A DNA stretch of 64,000 nucleotides from NCBI RefSeq assembly GCF_040545875.1, contig NZ_JBEPMR010000011.1; one strand, 5' to 3'. The stretch comes from Faecalicatena_A orotica (GTDB lineage: Bacteria; Bacillota; Clostridia; Lachnospirales; Lachnospiraceae). Both the position numbers and the translations under genes were made by a program. Below the pieces are notes generated by a model that searched no databases, was not told the DNA's origin, and worked only from the letters and a program-made list of their open reading frames with translations. Positions 8,268-15,740 of the stretch are shown here, in pieces; within the stretch, counting starts at the first letter, position 1, and each line of letters opens with the position of its first letter.

Positions 8268-9283
8268 TTTCCCCCTCCATCATAAGAAGCTTCGTAAAGA
8301 GCTTCCAGATTCTCCATCTTCCAATCCGGGGTAGAACCATTTCCCATGGTCAGCATAAAACGTCCCTCCGGCTTTCTATATGTATTTTTTAAAAACCTGA
8401 TTTCGTCACGCACCTCTTCCGGGGTGCCGAAAGCCATCAAATACTGGACATCCACCCCAGCCAGAATGCAGATTTGGTTTCCAAACTTCTCTGAGATTAC
8501 CTGCTCGTTCATTGTATTTCTCTGAATCGGATGGATGACATCCAGACCAATTTCTATAAATGCTGGCAGAAATAATTCAATATTACCACAGCTATGCAAC
8601 CAGAAATGCACACCCAGCTCATGTGCCTTATCAATCAGCTGTTTATAGTATGGTTTAAAAAACTCCTGAAAGATTTCTAATGAAAAGAAAGGTGCCGTCT
8701 GTGTTCCGATATCATCCGATACAAAAAAGCCATCCACATCCATTTCTTCCTTGGCTCTCTCCATAACCCTCATATAGAACACTGTAAGTTTCGAAAATAA
8801 TCTATGGATTTCCTCCGGATACAAATAAAAATCTGTAAGGGCATTCTCCATCCCCCGTAAGGACCACAGACGTTCAAAAAAACAATACCACCATCTTCCC
8901 AATAAATATCTTCCATCGTCTTCTTTTCCCCCTGCCATCAGCGCCGGGGATTCCGGATCTGGAAACGATGCATAAAATGCTTCCGCATCCTCCCAATCTT
9001 CAATCAGACACCTTGCATCCAGTCCTTTTCCTTCTGCCTCTTCACTCCCCGGAGCTGCCCAATAAAAGTCAGGGTCATCTGGCGGTCCGGATGTCAGTCC
9101 TGGCATCTGCAAAAATATGTCAGCAACATCACAAGGATATTGTTTCAGCCACTTCTTTCTCATTTCAGGACTATTCTGAAACAGATTGTCGTAAATCCAG
9201 ATATCGTACAGCAGAGGGATTCTCTCTGCCGTACCCTTTCCTTCTATCACCTTTATCACATCATTTCTACTCAGTGGCTCCAT
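8264..9283 (-). CDS. Uroporphyrinogen decarboxylase-superfamily protein, paralogue C
   Basis: Product of 339 residues, ATG preceded by AAAGGTGATGTT. This paralogue has the H-x-C of corrinoid/methyl-transfer members, HSCGN at 230-234, preceded by FFVSDDIGTQT near 187-196. The later Cys ligand region reads MLTMGNGSTP, with Met where Cys is common. A Trp-rich stretch (GRWWYCFFERLW, 129-140) is unusual. It is 4 bases downstream of the HAD gene and coupled to the GH43-like gene. Family knowledge would suggest Zn-dependent activation of a thiol or methyl acceptor, but no corrinoid protein or reactivase is nearby, so function is open. Confidence 0.8.
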   Translation of the reverse strand: MEPLSRNDVIKVIEGKGTAERIPLLYDIWIYDNLFQNSPEMRKKWLKQYPCDVADIFLQMPGLTSGPPDDPDFYWAAPGSEEAEGKGLDARCLIEDWEDAEAFYASFPDPESPALMAGGKEDDGRYLLGRWWYCFFERLWSLRGMENALTDFYLYPEEIHRLFSKLTVFYMRVMERAKEEMDVDGFFVSDDIGTQTAPFFSLEIFQEFFKPYYKQLIDKAHELGVHFWLHSCGNIELFLPAFIEIGLDVIHPIQRNTMNEQVISEKFGNQICILAGVDVQYLMAFGTPEEVRDEIRFLKNTYRKPEGRFMLTMGNGSTPDWKMENLEALYEASYDGGGK

Positions 9284-9287
9284 AACA

Positions 9288-10280
9288 TCACCTTTCTAAT
9301 AAAAGAGGAAGCGCATCACACAGATTATCATATTGTTTCAGACAAAGGGAGTCCATTCCGCTGGCATGGATATTTCCGCCATTGATGCCGACAGCCTGGA
9401 ATCCTGCAAGCCTGATGGACATAATTCCTGCCGAGGAATCTTCGAAGCCCAGCACCCTTGATTTGTCTTCCTCTGTAATTCCAAGTCCCACTTTGGCAGT
9501 CTCTGAGTACAGCCAGGGATGCGGCTTCGGTGCCAATTCCCCAATTGTCCCTGTCTGCCCCTTTTTAAATGTCTGTCCCGCCGTGATGATTGCATCATAA
9601 AAGTCCAGCGGGTCACCCATTTTCAAGGTCTGGAATGCTGAGATAATCTCCGGCATTGCCTTGGTATACAGCCCGGAAGTCACCAACCCTATTTTTATGC
9701 CATTCCCTTTGACTTCCTCTAAAAACTCCTTCAGGCCGGGTGCCGGGTTAAACGCACCTTTCTTTCCCCTGCCTTCCAGAATCTCCTTCATCTCATACTC
9801 TGTGGTTTCAAAATAAATGCTCCGTGCTTCCTCAATTGTTTTATCCGGGCAATATTTATTGATACAGTACTGCAGATGCTCAGATACAGAATGACCCGAT
9901 ACATGCGGTTCATCTGTCTCCTCCAGTTTGAATGACACATCATGCTTCAGCTTTGCTATCGTCTGCTCAATAATCCACATCCAGAAATTCTCGCTGTGCA
10001 CACTTGTGCCATCCAAATCCATCAGGATTGCTTTTGCCGGTCCCTGAAACTTTGCTTCAGGCACTTTATAAATTGCAGGATAGCCTAATGCTGATTTTAC
10101 ATTACATAATGTTTTGTCTTTAAAAATTATAAATTCCACTTTTTTATCAGAAGGAGTCCATATCTTTTGTACCCCGTCCTTTCCCTCAACAAAACTCTTA
10201 TCTGAAGTCTCTTTCAGAGAAATCATATTTTCCATTTTCCCGATTCCCGGGTATATATTGTTTGCCATTATAATACTCAT
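9288..10280 (-). CDS. HAD-superfamily sugar-phosphate phosphatase/mutase-like protein with N-terminal extension
   Basis: Product of 330 residues. HAD motif I is DLDGT at 88-92 (ILMDLDGTSVHSE). Motif II is a Thr in LVTSGLY, motif III the Lys in LAPKPHPWLY, and motif IV is GFEDSSAG. The helical cap after motif I fits the beta-phosphoglucomutase/phosphatase subclass. The roughly 80 residues before motif I are an unusual extension without a recognised domain. Two in-frame ATGs 12 bases apart follow the GGAGG; the first is very close to it and the second rather far, so the exact start is uncertain. It probably dephosphorylates or isomerises a sugar phosphate made by the operon. Confidence 0.75.
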   Translation of the reverse strand: MSIIMANNIYPGIGKMENMISLKETSDKSFVEGKDGVQKIWTPSDKKVEFIIFKDKTLCNVKSALGYPAIYKVPEAKFQGPAKAILMDLDGTSVHSENFWMWIIEQTIAKLKHDVSFKLEETDEPHVSGHSVSEHLQYCINKYCPDKTIEEARSIYFETTEYEMKEILEGRGKKGAFNPAPGLKEFLEEVKGNGIKIGLVTSGLYTKAMPEIISAFQTLKMGDPLDFYDAIITAGQTFKKGQTGTIGELAPKPHPWLYSETAKVGLGITEEDKSRVLGFEDSSAGIMSIRLAGFQAVGINGGNIHASGMDSLCLKQYDNLCDALPLLLER

Positions 10281-10288
10281 TTCCTCCT

Positions 10289-12676
10289 TTATCCTGCTAT
10301 AAATGCCACATTCCCCAGATCATTATCCAACAGCCGCTGCCTGCTTGTGTTTATATCCCCAGTCCCACAGAATTCCAGGCTATACCGGAACTCACAATAC
10401 CCGGACAGGTCCAGCTTAAAATTCGTCTCCCAGACGTTATTCATAATCCAGCTATATACGGGACGTTTATTATCTTCCACGGAGCCGTCACAGAGCTTTA
10501 TTGCATGATGCTCCATCTCCCCATAGTATAAAAGTGGAGTGTCCAATGTATTAATCAGTATAGAGCCTTCCTTTCCCTGATAAAGCATCCCACAGTCGCT
10601 CATATAGAATTCCATACAGGTTCCCGGAATCTGGTCAATCCCCGGGCGCATCCACCGGCCGCCTTTTATAATGTGCTGCTCACTTCCGGCTGTTTCCAGT
10701 GATAAAGGAAGATAAACGCTTTCGATATCCTCCGACAGACACTTTGCGATTTTATAAGTAAACTGTATTCTCGGAAGCTCTTTAAAAAACTGGAGAATAA
10801 TTAAGCTTTTTCTTGTCCCTTCCAGCTGGAAATCAAATTGTATCTTTGTGAATACCGGACCATCCTCCAGCACTGTGACATTTTTCAGTTCCGCCTGATA
10901 GTGCTGCGCGTTGATTCCTCTGATATTACGGCCCAGCGCAGTCCGTTCCCGGAAAACATCATGATAAACCGGTGTTCTCTCATATACAGGCGTAAAAAAT
11001 TTCTCATATCCGTCTTTCAGCATTTCTGTCCGTGTCTTCTTATTATAAAAAGAGGTAATGCCCTCACCTACTTTATAACGGAGGCAGAACCACTCATTCT
11101 CTAGTTGATAAGGCAGATAACATGTTTTACTGTCATAAGGGCTCATGACATCACGCACATAATCAATTCCTGCAACTGACCTGTGGTTGTTATCCGTTTC
11201 CTCCCCGTGAATCTGCTCTTCGAACAGGAACAACTTCTCCTGCCCCGCCTCAAAGCAGGCAATAAAGCTTATGAGAACACCGCGGGGGTGCGGTGATACC
11301 TGTGAAACCAATATCTCCCCAGTTTCACAGTCCGTGATTTTCACTTCAGCCACCTTATTCCAAAAGCTTTCAATATAGAATTCTACAAGCTGTTCTCCTG
11401 GCAGTCCCCCCAGATTAATCGCTTTTACAGTCCCTTTCGTCTCGAAATACTCGCGTATATCTCCTAAAAGCTGAAGCTGCACATTTTTACGCATATTGTT
11501 GGCTTCGTGTGCTTTGGATGCATAGCTGTTATTCCTTAGATCCTGATTCAAAGCCATAGTGCTATACGGCTCTGTAACAGTTGCAGAGTCCCCCCATGTA
11601 TGCTCCGCATATAAGAGCAGGTTATCATCACTGGCCTTTTTAAGTGTCCCGTCAATCTTCCCCGTGCGCTTTTCCAGCCTGTCTGCAGCTTTTCCAAGCC
11701 TTTGCGCCTCCTTATAATGCTTGACAACATAAGGGGTACTTCCAACCCCGTCTGCCCACCAGTCATTTAAATCTCCGGTATATTCCGGTGCATCTGCAGC
11801 CTGGTCCTTTATCAGACCGTAAAGCTCTGACAGGGTCACCATCTCAATTCGTATCTCATCCCCATATTTCTCATGGAAATCCGAGATAATGTGCAACGCT
11901 TCCGGGTTCGGTGGAGCATTGTCACTATGCAGGCCTGACAGGGCCGCTATATAGAAATCGTAGGAATATCCGGTGTCGCTGTACATCTCAATCATCCGCC
12001 GGATGTTCTGGTAAAGCATCTCGATGGGCTGTTCAGAATATTTTTCGTTTTCAGGGGCGTTTCTTAACAGGAGGTTCCTGTTCTTTGTCGGTATAATCCC
12101 CAGCTTATTGCCCAGATTGTAATGGTCCCCGCTCCATACCAAAAGCCGTCTGCCATTCTCCGATTTCCAGAAATAGGGCTCCTGATTCTTGTGCAGCGGG
12201 AACATCCCGTGATGGGTATGTATATTGGTAAATAAAAACTCAATTCCATTTTCTATCAGTACATCCCTCACTCCCATGGACATTCCGTTAATGTCCGCAG
12301 TCATGGCACTGTCAACCTTAATACCCTGCTCTCCAAAAATATGAAGCATATGTTTCGTCTTCCTGTCAAGGGCCTCACAGTCTGCAAGGTCATTAAAGTT
12401 CAGATAATTAGCAGATATCCCAATATTTCCTTTCTTCACCAGCCTGAAAAAGTCTTCTTTTTCACGCGGCTCTGCCATTTCCAAAAACTTTTCCACACAA
12501 AAGTATGTTTCACAGTTCCATTTAAACTGTTTTTCCACCGTCTGCTTAGCATATCCCTCTTTTATAATCCGAATAGCTTTTTGGATATCGCAAACCTGAT
12601 TATAAATAATCCTTTCCTGCAAATCCGTGTAGCCAATATCAGTATGGGAATGATGTACGACATATATTTTCTTCAT
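10289..12676 (-). CDS. GH38-like glycosyl hydrolase (DUF5054 type)
   Basis: Product of 795 residues, ATG preceded by AAAGGAGGCAGAA. The N-terminus has the GH38-clan metal motif in the form HHSHTDIGYTD (His9/His11, Asp13). A conserved-looking nucleophile segment is TADINGMSMG with Asp128, followed by a helical domain and a C-terminal beta-sandwich (KVGEGITSFYNKKTRTEML). This resembles proteins with a GH38 N-terminal domain often labelled DUF5054, which are Zn-dependent retaining enzymes by homology. No signal peptide. It sits 11 bases downstream of the true GH38 gene. Substrate is likely an alpha-mannoside or a related linkage; experimental specificity of this subgroup is not known to me. Confidence 0.72.
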   Translation of the reverse strand: MKKIYVVHHSHTDIGYTDLQERIIYNQVCDIQKAIRIIKEGYAKQTVEKQFKWNCETYFCVEKFLEMAEPREKEDFFRLVKKGNIGISANYLNFNDLADCEALDRKTKHMLHIFGEQGIKVDSAMTADINGMSMGVRDVLIENGIEFLFTNIHTHHGMFPLHKNQEPYFWKSENGRRLLVWSGDHYNLGNKLGIIPTKNRNLLLRNAPENEKYSEQPIEMLYQNIRRMIEMYSDTGYSYDFYIAALSGLHSDNAPPNPEALHIISDFHEKYGDEIRIEMVTLSELYGLIKDQAADAPEYTGDLNDWWADGVGSTPYVVKHYKEAQRLGKAADRLEKRTGKIDGTLKKASDDNLLLYAEHTWGDSATVTEPYSTMALNQDLRNNSYASKAHEANNMRKNVQLQLLGDIREYFETKGTVKAINLGGLPGEQLVEFYIESFWNKVAEVKITDCETGEILVSQVSPHPRGVLISFIACFEAGQEKLFLFEEQIHGEETDNNHRSVAGIDYVRDVMSPYDSKTCYLPYQLENEWFCLRYKVGEGITSFYNKKTRTEMLKDGYEKFFTPVYERTPVYHDVFRERTALGRNIRGINAQHYQAELKNVTVLEDGPVFTKIQFDFQLEGTRKSLIILQFFKELPRIQFTYKIAKCLSEDIESVYLPLSLETAGSEQHIIKGGRWMRPGIDQIPGTCMEFYMSDCGMLYQGKEGSILINTLDTPLLYYGEMEHHAIKLCDGSVEDNKRPVYSWIMNNVWETNFKLDLSGYCEFRYSLEFCGTGDINTSRQRLLDNDLGNVAFIAG

Positions 12677-12687
12677 TTCTGCCTCCT

Positions 12688-15519
12688 TTAAGCAAATCTA
12701 AAAAGTACGGTGTAAATCTTATTGCCTGGTACTGTGATAGAAACAGTGTTCCCTTGTGACTGAAGTACTTCCAATCGTTCTTCCTTCAAATCCAGAAGTT
12801 CTGCACTTGCAATTTTCCTGTACCAACTCACATCTGTCTGCTGCTCAATTTTAGAAGGATTATAGAGACGCATAACAATGCCGTCCCCTTTTTCGGCCTT
12901 TTTCAGGCAGGATACCTGTACCTGCCCTGAGACATTGTAAAATGAATAAGACACAGGGAGTATCCCGTTCCCTGTAACAGGCACACTCATCTGAATTGGC
13001 TTCAATGGGATATTGAATGCCTCTGCCTTCCCGGCAAGTTCATTTACTGTAACATCTGCTGTAATGGGCATAATTGCATAGTTATATTCCAAAGTCCTCT
13101 TGAGCTGGCCTCCGTTCTGATCAGGAAAATATCCCTCACTGCGGAATTCTGTACATATAATATTCTTAACCGCCCTAAATAACGTGAATGATACCGTATT
13201 GGCATGGTCTGTACGAAGCTCATATTCTCCCAGACAGTCAGTAATGACAGCCATCCCCCTTTTGCCTTCACAAACCGAAAGGAAATTCTGCATAGGCTGT
13301 GTAACCAATTCGTTATAATATTTTCCTTCCCCGTCTTTCAATGGCAGTGCACTTCTTTCGTCTACCGTAAAATGTCCCTGGGCATTAGCCGTTGCAGATT
13401 TCACGCCCGTCTCCATAAGTACACTCATGCGGTGGTCGCGGCAGGTATTATTTACGATTGCCTTTACTTCTACCTGATTGCTTCCTTTACGCAATGTATA
13501 GCAGGTAGTAATCGGAAGTTCCCGTAAAGTTTCACTTCTTTCGCTCTTTCCACTCACATAACTGTCCGGCCTATACGCATATTCCGGTATCTGAAGCGTC
13601 ATGTCCACTCCTATTGTGGCAGACAGACTTCCATTTTCCTTCAGATAAATAGAAGCCTGTATACCTTTACTTGTATAAGTGCGGTTATTGTATGGCGGAT
13701 AATACATCCAATAATCACCCACGTCTCCCGTGCTCTCGTAATAGTTTAATGGTCCATAGGTTTCCCCTGTCCTTTTATCAGTAACCGTGATGCTTCCGTC
13801 CCGGTTCACTTTCACCGCAATCAGTTCATTTTCCATATAATCACTTGCAGCTGCCAGTTCATGTCCGTCTGTTTTTCTGGTCTTTGCCCAGAATTTTGTC
13901 TTCCTGTCAAATTCAACGAAATCAACTAATTTATATACCTCATACCCACCTGCCGGGATATCCCCTGTTTCAAAGAACACCCCATGTCTGTCCGAATAGT
14001 AAGGAAATGGTCTCGAGTGCAGATGTACAACTGGTGAGATAGATTCTTTCCTTTCCTTAAACTGAAGCTCTCTTACAGTGCCTTTGGAATCTTCTATCCC
14101 AAATTCCCAGATCCCTCTGTTCCGCGGCGTATCCAGATACACCTCCAGTACTTCCCGTCTCGTTTTCGCTGTAGGATTAAAAACAGTAAAAACAATATCG
14201 TCATGAGCATACGCGCTTAAGTCAATTCGTTTCACAATCTCCTGAAGACCGCGGATGTATACCGTATTGGCAAGTTCCTCTGCCTGTGACAGTCTGTACA
14301 TCACGTCATCCACTGTCTTATCCTGCGTAACACCATTGATAGAATCATGAGGCTGGGACAGTAATAAATAGTCGGCTGCTTTCTTTAGGAATTGGCTTTC
14401 GTATTGCCCGCCAAGCAGCATACAAATCACAGAGACCGGCTCAGCCATCCCGTACAGTCTATTTTGGACAGACTTATTCAGGGTCTTAATATAAGGTCTT
14501 GTCATCAGTGCATTGCCAGACAGAGAAGTTGTCGGACCGTCTCTCAGCTCCCCCATCACCTCATTCAGTTCTTCCATATTCAGGTTTTTTTTCAGGATTT
14601 CCACATATTCTTCTATTGAAGAGCTTTTGAATTCCATCTCTTCCACTTGGGAATTCATTTTTTCCAACAGTTCCATCAGATGAGGCTGCCCGGTTGTCGA
14701 ATCGCTCCCATCCATCATGATTCTGTGTTCAGGAAGCCTTGTATCTTTCATACCATTCCATGCCTTACCGGCTGCTTCCTTTAAATATTCCTCATGAATC
14801 CTTTCCGTCTTTTCCAATCGGAAATAATCCTGCACAGACTGTTCTTTATCCGCCTGGTGGAATACCTGACCGTCCTGGCCATAATGGTACTCGTATTCTT
14901 CTGACTTATATTCTTTCCCTGTCATCACCTTCAAATAGGCATTCATGAAAAAGTTAGCCCTTGCATCTTCCCCGAGACGGGTAGCCAGCACGCTCGTTCC
15001 GTCTGCCCCTGTCCATTTAAACTCACACCTTGGAGCTCTTGTCCTGTCCACATTCTTTGATACAATAACTGTATCAATGTCAAATCCCTTATAAATCTGG
15101 GGCAATTGTGACGGCTGTCCCCATCCAAAAGATTCATATCCAATTTTTAAGTACCCGCCAAGCTTCTCCGCTTCTTCCTTTCCCTTTAAAAGATTTCGAA
15201 TCATAGACTCCCCTGAGATCGGATACAAATCTGGGAGTGTATACCAGGGTCCTATGACAATCCGTTTTTCTTTAATCAGCTTTTTAATCACGCCCTCTTT
15301 TTCGGGACATATTTCCAGATAATCTAAAAGCGCAACAACCTGCCCGTCAAATAAAAAACTTTTATAACCGGGGTTTGTTTCCAGGGTCTCAATTAATTCA
15401 TCTACCAGATCCCTCAGATACATACGGTTCTCCCAGACCGGATACCTCCATTCTCTGTCCCAGTGTGTATGCGGTACAACATAGCCAATTGATTTTTTAT
15501 CATTCATCTCTACATTCAC
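12688..15519 (-). CDS. GH38 alpha-mannosidase-like enzyme
   Basis: Product of 943 residues and first gene of the operon, ATG preceded by AGGAGAGTGAATGTAG. The GH38 signature HTHWDREW is at 17-24. The helical middle domain includes LLLSQPHDSINGVTQDKT with a further metal-ligand His. The long C-terminal part is the usual beta-sandwich region. The segment that normally holds the nucleophile Asp (D-x-FG) reads YESFGWGQPSQLPQIY (128-143), with Glu129 or Phe131 in place of Asp depending on alignment. No signal peptide, so intracellular. Expected role: cleavage of alpha-mannosidic linkages in imported oligosaccharides, consistent with manA and the transporter nearby. The altered motif leaves activity or mechanism in doubt. 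Confidence 0.82.
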   Translation of the reverse strand: MNVEMNDKKSIGYVVPHTHWDREWRYPVWENRMYLRDLVDELIETLETNPGYKSFLFDGQVVALLDYLEICPEKEGVIKKLIKEKRIVIGPWYTLPDLYPISGESMIRNLLKGKEEAEKLGGYLKIGYESFGWGQPSQLPQIYKGFDIDTVIVSKNVDRTRAPRCEFKWTGADGTSVLATRLGEDARANFFMNAYLKVMTGKEYKSEEYEYHYGQDGQVFHQADKEQSVQDYFRLEKTERIHEEYLKEAAGKAWNGMKDTRLPEHRIMMDGSDSTTGQPHLMELLEKMNSQVEEMEFKSSSIEEYVEILKKNLNMEELNEVMGELRDGPTTSLSGNALMTRPYIKTLNKSVQNRLYGMAEPVSVICMLLGGQYESQFLKKAADYLLLSQPHDSINGVTQDKTVDDVMYRLSQAEELANTVYIRGLQEIVKRIDLSAYAHDDIVFTVFNPTAKTRREVLEVYLDTPRNRGIWEFGIEDSKGTVRELQFKERKESISPVVHLHSRPFPYYSDRHGVFFETGDIPAGGYEVYKLVDFVEFDRKTKFWAKTRKTDGHELAAASDYMENELIAVKVNRDGSITVTDKRTGETYGPLNYYESTGDVGDYWMYYPPYNNRTYTSKGIQASIYLKENGSLSATIGVDMTLQIPEYAYRPDSYVSGKSERSETLRELPITTCYTLRKGSNQVEVKAIVNNTCRDHRMSVLMETGVKSATANAQGHFTVDERSALPLKDGEGKYYNELVTQPMQNFLSVCEGKRGMAVITDCLGEYELRTDHANTVSFTLFRAVKNIICTEFRSEGYFPDQNGGQLKRTLEYNYAIMPITADVTVNELAGKAEAFNIPLKPIQMSVPVTGNGILPVSYSFYNVSGQVQVSCLKKAEKGDGIVMRLYNPSKIEQQTDVSWYRKIASAELLDLKEERLEVLQSQGNTVSITVPGNKIYTVLFRFA

Positions 15520-15666
15520 TCTCCTATATCTTTGTAATCATTTTCCTTTGTCTTCCCAATTTCTTCAACTATCAATATCGGAGACAGCACACATATCCAA
15601 CACTTTTCTCTTCTAATTTTAAACAGTGGGAAAATCACCGGAAAACTGAGTCTTTCCATATACCAA
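15520..15666 (-). promoter_or_regulatory. Upstream region of the mannosidase/UroD operon
   Basis: This gap between the regulator terminator and the GH38 gene must hold the promoter of the eight-gene operon if that terminator works. No consensus -35/-10 pair stands out, which would suit an activator-dependent promoter served by the adjacent AraC protein. The RBS ATAGGAGAGTG is clear. Confidence 0.4.
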
Positions 15667-15708
15667 AAATGCAGGGTATTCCTGATTAATCAAGAATACC
15701 CTGCATTT
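15667..15708 (-). terminator. Rho-independent terminator of the membrane AraC gene
   Basis: A perfect 15-bp inverted repeat (arm AAATGCAGGGTATTC and its complement) with a 12-base loop is followed on the minus strand by TTTTTGG. It lies 33 bases past the stop of the regulator and isolates it from the downstream operon. Confidence 0.85.
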
Positions 15709-15740
15709 AATATCCGTATTTTATTGACTCTGTGTAACTG

